The notes under the pieces were generated by a model. That model saw only the letters and a list, made by a program, of their open reading frames with translations, was not told the DNA's origin and searched no databases. From assembly GCA_019637645.1 (NCBI GenBank), contig JAHBVH010000113.1, forward strand, positions 1 to 18,392: a stretch of 18,392 nt of DNA, read 5' to 3'. The stretch comes from Caldilineaceae bacterium. GTDB taxonomy: Bacteria; Chloroflexota; Anaerolineae; Caldilineales; Caldilineaceae. Positions 1-6,663 of the stretch are shown one piece after another. Made by a program: the position numbers and the translations under genes. The first letter of the stretch is position 1. Each line of letters starts with the position of its first letter.

Positions 1-176
1 GTCGGATCGGCGACAAGGGTGTACGTTGTGCAGGCATCGTTTGCAATAGACGCGCACTGGCTGATAACTACATCTGCCCCATGAGCTGGTCGTGCGGTGG
101 CAAAGGTGCTCCATTCAGGTAGCTCTAGGGAGGAAAGTACATGGACACCGGCATAGTGATAGCACCATTCACTCAT
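1..176 (-). CDS. HPr-kinase-related protein of RiPP/lasso clusters, N-terminal fragment
   Basis: This frame opens at an ATG at 176-174 and stays open to the left window edge, giving 58 residues; the rest lies outside. The ATG shares one base with the TGA of the gene before it, and an AGGAG at 185-189 (minus strand) sits 8 nt upstream, so translational coupling is likely. The protein begins MSEWCYHYAGVHVLSSLELP and later has an ADVVIS stretch. The pattern Y-x-Y-x-G, then S-x-L-x-LPE, then D-V-x-I resembles the start of HPr kinase-related proteins found beside lasso peptide cyclases; in those clusters such kinases can phosphorylate the peptide. The Walker A loop that would prove a kinase is beyond the edge. 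Its family is inferred from the start alone and from its partner, so the call is moderate. Reality as a gene is better supported than its function. Confidence 0.6.
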   Translation of the reverse strand, partial: MSEWCYHYAGVHVLSSLELPEWSTFATARPAHGADVVISQCASIANDACTTYTLVADP

Positions 177-2119
177 CAAATCGGCTCCTGGGCAATGGCT
201 GGCAAAACGTTGGCTTCAAACCAAAGCAGAAAGTAGCCAGTCATCATTCCCCCTAACAAGCTCCATTGGTAGTCCGCAAACTGCGACCCGCGTTCCCAGC
301 CCGTCCCTGGCATCGTATCCGCGAGGTGGCGCAACCGTGGTAGATCCAAATAACGCTGAATCGTGGCATTTTCGGCAAAGCGCGTAAGATCAGCCTGGAT
401 CGTGGCGCGTTGGGCTAGCAATGCTTCATACCAATCAGCTGCTTGCATGCCTCGCTTGGGGTTGTGCAGCACAGCCTCGGGCAGGCGACCGGCCATGGCC
501 CGCCGGATCAATGACCGCGTCTCACGTCCACGTCGCCATTGGGCTTCCGGTACAGCAAAACAAAACTCGACCAACCGCTGGTCACAGGTTGGGTCACGCC
601 GGCTCAGGCCAAAGCGGGCCTCATTCGCCGCATCGTAATCGCTACCAGCAATCCACTGGATGGCATCGTTGCGCAAGCGCCGTTTGCGGCTAGCCATGGG
701 AAACTGCTGCGCTAGCCACTGCTGGCGGTGTCTGGCCTGTAACAACTCGGGCCGTAAGGGGGTCGCCATGGATGGCACGGCGAAGAGGGCGCGTAGACCC
801 GCGTGACGCACGTTGGCAACCATAGCCTGCAAGCGACTGGGCAAAAGTGGTAGCACTCCCTCATGGACCAACGTGCGCCCCGCTGCACGCTCATTGGGTG
901 CGTGGCTACGCGCGGTCGACCACGCTTCGCGCCACGCACCTTGCTGCAACAGTTCGGGCAGCCGGCTTGCGCCTACCCAACTGACACTCAAGTTCCCCCC
1001 TGCTCCATTCAACAGGACACGAACCCCTTGCTCCTGAGCCTGAGCATGAATGGCCTCGATCCAGACCCGATTGCTCACATTGGGAAAGGGGGCGTGCTGC
1101 GCAGCAAAGAGCGCATCGAGATCGGCAAAGAGGTCCTGTCCTGTGGTGCGTACTAGCTTTAGCTGTAGATTGGGATACCGTTCCGCAATGGCCTGCACAA
1201 GGGGTGTTTCATCCGCATATTTACCGGAGGGCAGCGGGGCGTCGAACCCAACACGTGGCACTTCGGTAAAGGCAGCTAGTGTTTTCCCTTGGGCTGCCAA
1301 TAAACGGGCCGCGGTTGCGGCGACTGCCGATGAGTCTAACCCGCCGCTCAGCGAAATCCCAATGGGATAGAGGCTGCGTAGCCGGTTTTGCACCGCGCGT
1401 GTAAAAAGCTCGTCAAAGGCTTCGACATATTCCTCATCGTGCGCATAGTGCAGACGGCGCTCCAAGTCTAATTGCCAGAAAACGCGTTCTTCTACGCCGC
1501 GTTGGCTGACCCGCAGCCATGAGCCAGGTGGCAATTTTTTCAAACCGGCATAGAAGGTGTCATGGGGGCCAGCATCCAGGAAGGTTTCGATGGCGAGGGT
1601 ACGCGGCACCCAGGGCAACGCGAAGAGGCCGCCTAGCATCGTTGCAAAGGCAAATTGATGTGGCGTTTGGCAGTAATAGAGCGGGCGATTGCCAAGCGGG
1701 GAACGCGCCAAAAATAAATGTTGCTGGCGTTCATCCCAAAGGGCAAAGGCATAGTCACCCATGAGCTGCCGGGGCGCGTCTGTTCCCCAGCGTTCATAGG
1801 CACGCAAAATTAGGGCAGAATCGGGCAGGGTGTTGACTTCGGCAGCGTCGAGCCGTAAGTGGTCAGCCAACTCGGCGCGATTGTCCAAGCGCCCGTCACT
1901 CACCAAGACGAGTTGACCATCAATGCTGGGCAGAGGCTGGCGTTCGTATTGATCCTCAGGCGTAATGATCATCTGCCGTTGCGCCAAACCGATATGACCT
2001 TGCTGCCAACTGTTGGCACCATCAGGTCCGTGCGCCGCTAAACGTGTGCTCATGTGCTTCAGCTCCTTGGGCGCGATCGGCTGAGCATCGAAAGCATATA
2101 ATCCAACGATGGCACTCAT
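176..2119 (-). CDS. asparagine-synthetase-like protein lacking the glutaminase Cys (lasso cyclase type)
   Basis: A 647-residue protein with an N-terminal glutamine-amidotransferase-like domain (about 2-190) and a C-terminal ATP-pyrophosphatase domain (about 230-600) with the PP-loop SGGLDSS at about 258-264. The start is MSAIVGLY, so the Cys2 of true AsnB (MCGI) is Ser; glutamine hydrolysis should be lost while ATP-dependent acyl activation can remain. This is typical of lasso peptide C proteins, which activate a side-chain carboxylate and close a macrolactam. The following gene resembles HPr-kinase homologues of lasso clusters, which supports that reading. The start fits the family, but the 20 nt before it show no Shine-Dalgarno sequence, so it may be leaderless or weakly initiated. 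No precursor peptide, B peptidase or recognition protein is visible in the window. A role in amidating a cell-wall or polysaccharide substrate remains possible. Confidence 0.85.
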   Translation of the reverse strand: MSAIVGLYAFDAQPIAPKELKHMSTRLAAHGPDGANSWQQGHIGLAQRQMIITPEDQYERQPLPSIDGQLVLVSDGRLDNRAELADHLRLDAAEVNTLPDSALILRAYERWGTDAPRQLMGDYAFALWDERQQHLFLARSPLGNRPLYYCQTPHQFAFATMLGGLFALPWVPRTLAIETFLDAGPHDTFYAGLKKLPPGSWLRVSQRGVEERVFWQLDLERRLHYAHDEEYVEAFDELFTRAVQNRLRSLYPIGISLSGGLDSSAVAATAARLLAAQGKTLAAFTEVPRVGFDAPLPSGKYADETPLVQAIAERYPNLQLKLVRTTGQDLFADLDALFAAQHAPFPNVSNRVWIEAIHAQAQEQGVRVLLNGAGGNLSVSWVGASRLPELLQQGAWREAWSTARSHAPNERAAGRTLVHEGVLPLLPSRLQAMVANVRHAGLRALFAVPSMATPLRPELLQARHRQQWLAQQFPMASRKRRLRNDAIQWIAGSDYDAANEARFGLSRRDPTCDQRLVEFCFAVPEAQWRRGRETRSLIRRAMAGRLPEAVLHNPKRGMQAADWYEALLAQRATIQADLTRFAENATIQRYLDLPRLRHLADTMPGTGWERGSQFADYQWSLLGGMMTGYFLLWFEANVLPAIAQEPI

Positions 2120-2568
2120 AGGGTGTTGTAACCCAACAATTAGTGGCTTATTTTCACGGAATCTATTGTTTGAAACTGAGAGTAAAAGATGGGATGAAAA
2201 GACGGGATTTCGAATAATAACTTATTTATCTTTTACGCTATAACAAGATACCTTTAACAATAATCTGATATCTATAAAATGTAAATAGATATTATTACGT
2301 ATTTCTAATCTTCCTTACTGTAAAGTAATTCGGAGAGTCTGTTCTTCTCCTACTCCTTGGGGGCATCAGCGGATGCTACGCGCGGATTGAGCGGATTTAA
2401 CTACTTGCCATGTGCGTCTAATAAAGTTCTGTATCTACCGTGGTTTTGTCGTTCCACAGGCACTGATTCAAGCGGCCACTGAGCAATCTTTGTGATACAC
2501 TTACTTCGGTATAGGTCGCTCGACCTCATACAGCATCGGTGTACACATGTACTTGCCATCCCCAGCTC
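2120..2568. other. AT-rich intergenic region between divergent genes
   Basis: About 450 bases with no convincing gene on either strand. The part at 2150-2330 is much more AT-rich than the rest of the window and should hold the promoter of the minus-strand cyclase gene, though I could not fix clear -35/-10 boxes. It contains an inverted repeat with arms ATATCTAT (2268-2275) and ATAGATAT (2285-2292), a possible operator. At 2369-2396 three GCGGAT units occur in a row, a degenerate relative of the palindrome at 11656-11701, next to a small hairpin GCATC/GATGC (2363-2376). No lasso precursor-like ORF with a leader was found here. Confidence 0.6.
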
Positions 2569-2618
2569 CGTTGGGACGACCCAACGCAGAACAACCTTAG
2601 GGAGGGGACGACCTCTTC
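2569..2618 (+). promoter_or_regulatory. guanidine-II (mini-ykkC) riboswitch
   Basis: Two hairpins, each with an ACGA tetraloop, stand in tandem. P1 has a perfect 7-bp stem CGTTGGG/CCCAACG (2569-2586) with loop 2576-2579. P2 has a 7-bp stem with two G-U pairs (2601-2618) and loop 2608-2611. A 14-nt linker separates them. Paired stem-loops with ACGR loops just before a start codon are the hallmark of the mini-ykkC motif, known as the guanidine-II riboswitch. An AAGGAG ribosome site (2624-2629) follows 5 nt later and the start of a guanidinium-exporter-type SMR gene lies 8 nt beyond that, the expected target. In this class ligand binding at the loops generally frees the ribosome site, so translational activation by guanidinium is the likely mode. 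Confidence 0.9.
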
Positions 2619-2637
2619 GACAAAAGGAGTATTGTTT

Positions 2638-2958
2638 ATGGCGTGGGTGATCCTCTTGATTGCTGGCTTGCTAGAAGCGGTCTGGGCCCTCTTATTAAAG
2701 CAGTCCGATGGCCTGACCAAGCCAATGCCGACCGTTGGCTTTTTTATCAGTTTACTGTTAAGTATGTTCCTCTTGGCCCAAGCGCTGCGTACTCTCCCCG
2801 TAGGCTCGGCCTATGCCGTTTGGACCGGCATCGGTGCCGCCACGACCGCGATTATCGGGATGATCTGGCTGGGCGAGTCGCGCGAAGTGTTGAAGATCGT
2901 CTCCTTGGTCTTGTTGCTCGCTGGCATTGTTGGTTTGCGTATTACCAGCAGCCACTGA
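2638..2958 (+). CDS. gdx: SMR-family guanidinium exporter (Gdx/SugE)
   Basis: A 106-residue membrane protein with four hydrophobic helices (about 3-21, 30-50, 56-78 and 84-102), the standard length and layout of the small multidrug resistance family. It starts MAWVILLIAGLLEAVWALLL, with the essential membrane Glu at position 13, and has the LPVGSAYAVWTGIGA loop/helix and a LGES segment typical of the SugE/Gdx branch rather than EmrE. Members of this branch export guanidinium in exchange for protons as dual-topology dimers. The start at 2638 is chosen because AAGGAG (2624-2629) precedes it at 8 nt; the longer open frame upstream only reads through the riboswitch. The guanidine-II riboswitch in front independently supports guanidinium as the substrate. 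The gene stands alone, followed by a terminator. Confidence 0.93.
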   Translation: MAWVILLIAGLLEAVWALLLKQSDGLTKPMPTVGFFISLLLSMFLLAQALRTLPVGSAYAVWTGIGAATTAIIGMIWLGESREVLKIVSLVLLLAGIVGLRITSSH

Positions 2959-2983
2959 GGCTTAATCGAGTTCCTCCCGTATA

Positions 2984-3037
2984 AAAATGGTTTTAGTTGA
3001 CGACTCCGCCGAGATGCTGGTCAACTAAAACCATTTT
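2984..3037. terminator. bidirectional terminator between convergent genes
   Basis: A perfect 18-bp inverted repeat (2984-3001 and 3020-3037) encloses an 18-nt loop. The inner stem is AGTTGAC/GTCAACT and the outer ends are AAAATGG and CCATTTT, so each strand leaves the hairpin with a short T run. It lies 25 nt after the exporter stop codon and about 35 nt from the stop of the converging histidine kinase gene, the right place for a shared factor-independent terminator. The long loop and AT-rich stem are unusual, so a small palindromic repeat that has been put to use is an alternative. Confidence 0.7.
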
Positions 3038-3045
3038 AGCTTATC

Positions 3046-3066
3046 GACCAGAGCCCTGACAGGTTT
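3046..3066 (+). repeat. half copy of the CTGACAGGTTT palindromic repeat
   Basis: This stretch reads GACCAGAG, then CC, then CTGACAGGTTT. Apart from the two extra C bases it matches the left arm of the hairpin at 11778-11796. The loop and right arm are absent and the histidine kinase stop codon follows within 10 nt. It is best read as a truncated or decayed member of the repeat family seen complete at 9784-9843 and 11752-11836. Confidence 0.55.
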
Positions 3067-3071
3067 TGTGT

Positions 3072-4958
3072 TTACAAGGGAGCCGCAAGGGGTAGGGCTA
3101 GATAGAAGGTGCTGCCCAGCTTGTGATCAGGCGCTTCTACCCAAAGTTTCCCTTGAAGCGCTCTGACCATCTTCTGTGCCAGATAGAGCCCTATCCCTAG
3201 CCCCCGATGCGCACCGACATTGCTGCACCGATAGAAGAGGTCAAAGATGCGGCCGCGCTCTTCGGGCGGGATGCCGATCCCTGCATCCTCAATGGCGAAG
3301 AGACAGTCGGTGGCGGTATCGGTGCAACGCACGTGCACAGTCGAGTGTGCCGGGGCAAATTTATAGGCATTGCTTAGCAGTACTCGCAGAACGGCATGGA
3401 CTAGATCCAGATCGGTGTTGATCCGTTGTTGGCTTGGTTGAAAGGCAAAGCAGACGGTGTGCTCTGCTGTTGCTTCACCACCCAGTCGCTGCTCCAGATG
3501 TGCGCCTAGGGCTGTGACTGTATAAGGGCATGGCTTGAATGGTAACTCCTGATCCAGGTTAATGGTCACAATCTCTTGGAGCATGGTGCTAAGATAGATT
3601 GTTTGCTCGCGGAGAATCGTATAATAGCGATCACGCTTTTCCTGGGCTAGGGTGTTAAAACGATTGATCAAAATATCAACGGTGAAAGTAATGACGCTGA
3701 GTGGTGTGCGAAACTCGTGCGAAATGGCGTTGATCAGCGCTGCTTTCAGGTGCCGCAGTTCCTCTTCTTGCCGCAACGCATGCTGGAGATCCTGGGACAA
3801 GCGCTGTTCGCGTTGGAGCGACGCTTGCAAGTCCATCGTGCGCCGTTGCACTTCGTTCTCTAATTCTTTGGCGTGGTGTTGCGCGTTTGCTACGGCTTGT
3901 TGGCTAAGGCTGAGATCATGCTCAATCTCAACTACCCGCAACAGAATCTGGTTGCGCAAATCGAGAATCGATTCCCGCAGGGCTTGATATTTTTCGAGAT
4001 AGTCAATGGCCTTGGCAAAGCGTCGCTGTCGGCGATAGACTTGTGCAATGGCTTGGTAGATATGATATTCGTAAAACGGTTGGTGCTGGCTTTGGGCCAA
4101 GGGGAGCGCACGATGGAGATAGGCTGATGCCACTTTCCACTGCCGTAGGTCGCTGTGTAAGATCCCCAGCACCCAACACGCGGCCATTTCGCCGTAGGGG
4201 TTACGCGTCTCTTCCACTTGGGCCACTTGGAGAGCAGTTTCCAGCGCTGCTTTGGCTTCCTCATATCGGCCTAAGCCCCAGTAGGCAAAGCCCAAATTAA
4301 AATAGTGAACGCTGCGCGCATTAGGCCGATTCCACGCGTCCAGGGCATGGGCTTGCAGCGAACAAGCTAGCGCACGTTCATATTGACGCTCAAAGCTCAG
4401 GGCGTTGCTATAGTGATCGAGCGCCGACTGTAAACGATACCAATCTTCGATTTCCGTAAAAAGTTGAACGGCTTTTTCGTAACAGGGAAAGGCTTCTTGG
4501 TGGGCCCCCACCGCGGCGTAGATGATCCCACGGAATAGGTAGGCGACTCCTTCTTCAATCCGATCTTGATTTTGGATGCTAGCAAGCTGATGCTGAAAGT
4601 TATAGCGTAAAGCGACTAGATATTTGCCAATACGCAGGGCGTTATACGAAATCGCGCCAAAGATCTCGGGCAGTAGATCGAGGAAATGGTGCGCTTGACA
4701 AAGCTTGAGCGCTTTCTCGCCTTCGGTCAGGCCCTCCGTAAAGTTGGCTTGAAAGGTTAAACATCGGCTCAGCAAGATCTGACTTTCCACCACCCCGCGC
4801 GGATAGCTAGCATAGATCGCCTCAGCTAAGTGACGTGTTTCTTCAATAAGCGACTGTACTTGGCGCAGATCAGCTTGATAGACGAGCCCCGCGATTTGAC
4901 GATTGCGGTGCTGGACAATCGCAATCTGCTCTTCTAATGAGCTGGCCGGTTGGTTCAT
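3072..4958 (-). CDS. soluble TPR sensor histidine kinase
   Basis: A 628-residue cytoplasmic protein without membrane helices or signal peptide. Residues about 40-330 are tetratricopeptide-like helical pairs (for example YEKAVQLF and GRYEEAKAALETALQVAQ). A coiled coil follows (about 340-405), then a HisKA dimerisation domain with the phospho-acceptor His414 in SHEFRTPL. The HATPase domain has the N box (LLSNAYKF, Asn530), G1 (DAGIGIP, Asp558), an FDLFYR F box and G2 (GLGIG, 586-590). All key residues are present, so it should be active. The TPR part probably senses a protein partner rather than a small extracellular ligand. No response regulator is in the window, so it is an orphan here. The ATG at 4958 has no strong ribosome site, but a strong-looking promoter lies upstream at 5085-5112. 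It converges with the guanidinium exporter. Confidence 0.9.
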   Translation of the reverse strand: MNQPASSLEEQIAIVQHRNRQIAGLVYQADLRQVQSLIEETRHLAEAIYASYPRGVVESQILLSRCLTFQANFTEGLTEGEKALKLCQAHHFLDLLPEIFGAISYNALRIGKYLVALRYNFQHQLASIQNQDRIEEGVAYLFRGIIYAAVGAHQEAFPCYEKAVQLFTEIEDWYRLQSALDHYSNALSFERQYERALACSLQAHALDAWNRPNARSVHYFNLGFAYWGLGRYEEAKAALETALQVAQVEETRNPYGEMAACWVLGILHSDLRQWKVASAYLHRALPLAQSQHQPFYEYHIYQAIAQVYRRQRRFAKAIDYLEKYQALRESILDLRNQILLRVVEIEHDLSLSQQAVANAQHHAKELENEVQRRTMDLQASLQREQRLSQDLQHALRQEEELRHLKAALINAISHEFRTPLSVITFTVDILINRFNTLAQEKRDRYYTILREQTIYLSTMLQEIVTINLDQELPFKPCPYTVTALGAHLEQRLGGEATAEHTVCFAFQPSQQRINTDLDLVHAVLRVLLSNAYKFAPAHSTVHVRCTDTATDCLFAIEDAGIGIPPEERGRIFDLFYRCSNVGAHRGLGIGLYLAQKMVRALQGKLWVEAPDHKLGSTFYLALPLAAPL

Positions 4959-4989
4959 GGCACAAAGATTCCCATTTGCAAGCCGATCG

Positions 4990-5018
4990 TGGGGAAAGCC
5001 ATACCCATTCTTTCCCCA
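4990..5018 (-). promoter_or_regulatory. hairpin in the 5' leader of the histidine kinase mRNA
   Basis: A perfect 9-bp inverted repeat (TGGGGAAAG at 4990-4998, CTTTCCCCA at 5010-5018) with an 11-nt loop lies 31 nt before the kinase start codon, inside the roughly 120-nt leader predicted from the promoter at 5085-5112. It could affect transcript stability or translation. No known riboswitch class is recognised. Confidence 0.4.
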
Positions 5019-5084
5019 AAACAGAGAAGATGCCTAGGCGCAGGCTTGTTCATCGCGATAGTTATCTACAAAACGGTGATTAAT

Positions 5085-5112
5085 AATATATACAAGCAAT
5101 CTCAAATGTCAA
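5085..5112 (-). promoter_or_regulatory. sigma-70-type promoter for the histidine kinase gene
   Basis: On the minus strand a perfect TTGACA (-35, 5112-5107) is followed after 16 nt by TATATT (-10, 5090-5085), with a TATTAT at an 18-nt spacing as an alternative. Transcription would start near 5078 and run into the kinase gene with a leader of about 120 nt. This is the best promoter match I noticed in the window. Confidence 0.55.
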
Positions 5113-5120
5113 CGGTCAAC

Positions 5121-5138
5121 TGTATGAACCTGTATGAA
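5121..5138. repeat. tandem TGTATGAA boxes, possible activator site
   Basis: Two identical octamers TGTATGAA (5121-5128 and 5131-5138) are spaced 10 bp apart, one helical turn, just upstream of the -35 box of the minus-strand promoter. A second pair of direct repeats, GTCAAC, overlaps the -35 side (5108-5113 and 5115-5120). Direct repeats at one-turn spacing next to a -35 box are a common layout for activator or response-regulator binding. The binding protein is unknown. Confidence 0.35.
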
Positions 5139-5308
5139 TTCCAAGGCAAGCGCTCACTTCGTCATCGCTGTGGATAAACCCTGTATTTGTAAGGTTCGCG
5201 GTGGCCCTGGCACAAATCACTAGCCTGAATCACCCTCGTCAACCGGACACGCGGCCTTGGGGATCGATCTGTGCTTCCTACTGTAGTCTGGTTTGGTCAC
5301 CTCCCCTA

Positions 5309-5322
5309 TATCATTTATGATA
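5309..5322. promoter_or_regulatory. palindrome TATCAT-TT-ATGATA before the sigma factor gene
   Basis: A perfect 6-bp inverted repeat with a 2-bp centre lies 30 nt before the sigma factor start, within the stretch where its promoter should be. It could be an operator for a dimeric regulator. It is short and AT-rich, so chance is possible. Confidence 0.3.
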
Positions 5323-5351
5323 CCTTGCGGTAATGCTGTATAAAGGTAATA

Positions 5352-5975
5352 GTGAGCTGGATGATGACCCAGGAAACAAAGTTTCAGGTAACCAATCAAC
5401 GCTTGATCGAGCGTTGCCGTCACGGTGATACGACCGCGTGGCAAGCGTTGATCGACCGCTACGTCCGTTTGGTTCACTCGATTCCGGTACGCTACGGTCT
5501 CGCACCAACCGAAGTCGAGGATGTCGGGCAGGAGGTCTTTTTGGCGCTTGCCCAGCAACTTCACCAAATTGTTGACCCCGAAAGCCTGCCCGCTTGGTTG
5601 ATCACCACGGCGCGCCGCGCCAGTTGGCGCCTGTTGCAGGCCCGCAAGCGTGAACAGCCCCTAGAAGACCATGAATTGGTCGATAGCCCGGTCGCCGATA
5701 CCCATGCTCCCCTCGGGGCGCAAGCTCCCTCTCTTCAGGATCTCTTCCAAGGCTGGCAAAACCAAGAGGTGTTGACCCAAGGCTTGACCGCGCTTGGCGA
5801 ACGCTGCCGTCAACTGCTCACCTTGCTCTTTATCGATCCCCAGGAACCTTCCTACGATGAGATTAGCGTCACCCTGGCCCTTCCCAAAGGAAGCATCGGC
5901 CCTACGCGCAACCGCTGTCTTCAGCAATTGCGCGCCATTCTCGCCGGGCTCGGTTTTACTTCGATCACCGATTAA
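5352..5975 (+). CDS. ECF-type RNA polymerase sigma factor
   Basis: A 207-residue sigma-70 family protein. Region 2 spans about 14-85 (LIERCRHGDTTAWQALIDRY, then EVEDVGQEVFLALAQQL and a basic ARRASWRLLQARKR). A linker of about 45 residues follows, then region 4 at about 145-200 with the helix-turn-helix in SYDEISVTLALPKGSIGPTR. Region 3 is absent, as expected for the ECF group. The start is a GTG at 5352 with AAAGG (5342-5346) five bases before it; ATG codons at 5361 and 5364 are alternatives with poorer spacing. An in-frame stop at 5331 limits any extension. The anti-sigma-like gene follows after 82 bp and a TPR-CHAT protease after that, suggesting one regulatory operon. The exact ECF group is not assigned. 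Confidence 0.88.
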   Translation: MSWMMTQETKFQVTNQRLIERCRHGDTTAWQALIDRYVRLVHSIPVRYGLAPTEVEDVGQEVFLALAQQLHQIVDPESLPAWLITTARRASWRLLQARKREQPLEDHELVDSPVADTHAPLGAQAPSLQDLFQGWQNQEVLTQGLTALGERCRQLLTLLFIDPQEPSYDEISVTLALPKGSIGPTRNRCLQQLRAILAGLGFTSITD

Positions 5976-6057
5976 AAATTGATGTATTTTTTTACCAAAG
6001 GTCGCCACCTTTAGGATAGAGGAGAAGCAGTGGAAGGATGCCGGAAAGTAGATAGCG

Positions 6058-6663
6058 ATGATGCATATTTTAGAAGATACATTCTACCAATGGGTTTTTG
6101 CCGACGGTGTGCCGAGTGCCCAAGAGCAGGCTCATCTCCACCAATGTCCAAGTTGCCATGCTTACCTGCTGGGTTTGCACCAGATGGCGCAAGAGTTCCA
6201 AATCGCCCGTGCTAGCGAACCAAGCACGGCTGCCTTAACTCGCTACTACCACTTTTTTGAAGAGATCGCGCAATTCCCTTCGCTGGTGCAGCGGCTGGGA
6301 ACTTGGCTCACCGCCCAACTACAGTGGGACGGACGTCACCAGCCCGCTTGGCAAGGTGTACGCAATGCCCAACGCGTCAGCTATCGCCTGCTCTATGTCA
6401 CCGATGAGGCCGAAATTGAGTTATTGATAGCACCCCAAGAGGGCCAATGCCAGATCGAAGGGGAAGTGATTGCCCTTCGTGACCGCGTCCCTGGACAATG
6501 TGAGATCTACGCGTTGCCAGCCATGTCACCGCTGGCGACGACGCCCTGTGACCCCGATGGTCGGTTCCGGCTGGGGACCTTTCCGGTTGGGCACTATCAA
6601 CTCCACATTCGCTTCGACCAGGACGACCTTACGCTGGTGATCGATGATTTGGAGTTGTCCTAG
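6058..6663 (+). CDS. zinc-motif anti-sigma-like protein with C-terminal beta-sandwich domain
   Basis: A 201-residue soluble protein with no membrane helix. Near the N terminus H26-x3-C30-x2-C33 (HLHQCPSC) matches the zinc-binding anti-sigma (ZAS) motif that clamps ECF sigma factors. Residues about 55-110 are helical with aromatic residues, and about 128-200 (GQCQIEGEVIALRD onward, ending IDDLELS) look like a carboxypeptidase-regulatory or transthyretin-like beta sandwich. The gene sits directly after an ECF sigma gene, the usual partner arrangement. The next gene, a CHAT protease, begins on the base after this stop codon, so the two are probably translated together. The beta domain may sense a ligand or be the protease target; this is inference. 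The start has a tandem ATG (6058 and 6061) and only a weak ribosome site (GGAAAG, 6043-6048). Confidence 0.72.
   Translation: MMHILEDTFYQWVFADGVPSAQEQAHLHQCPSCHAYLLGLHQMAQEFQIARASEPSTAALTRYYHFFEEIAQFPSLVQRLGTWLTAQLQWDGRHQPAWQGVRNAQRVSYRLLYVTDEAEIELLIAPQEGQCQIEGEVIALRDRVPGQCEIYALPAMSPLATTPCDPDGRFRLGTFPVGHYQLHIRFDQDDLTLVIDDLELS

Noticed and set aside
2295..2366. 23-residue minus-strand ORF upstream of the cyclase gene, considered as a lasso precursor
   Set aside because: It is Arg-rich, has no leader-like Y-x-x-P-x-L pattern, no plausible core with Gly at 1 and Asp/Glu at 7-9, and no ribosome site; it reads through a degenerate GCGGAT repeat area.
2526..2720. Minus-strand ORF over the riboswitch and exporter start
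   Set aside because: It is antisense to a clear riboswitch and SMR gene and has no family features.
4950..5177. 75-residue plus-strand ORF in the kinase/sigma gap
   Set aside because: It overlaps the kinase start, runs through the promoter and leader hairpin, has no ribosome site and resembles no protein family.
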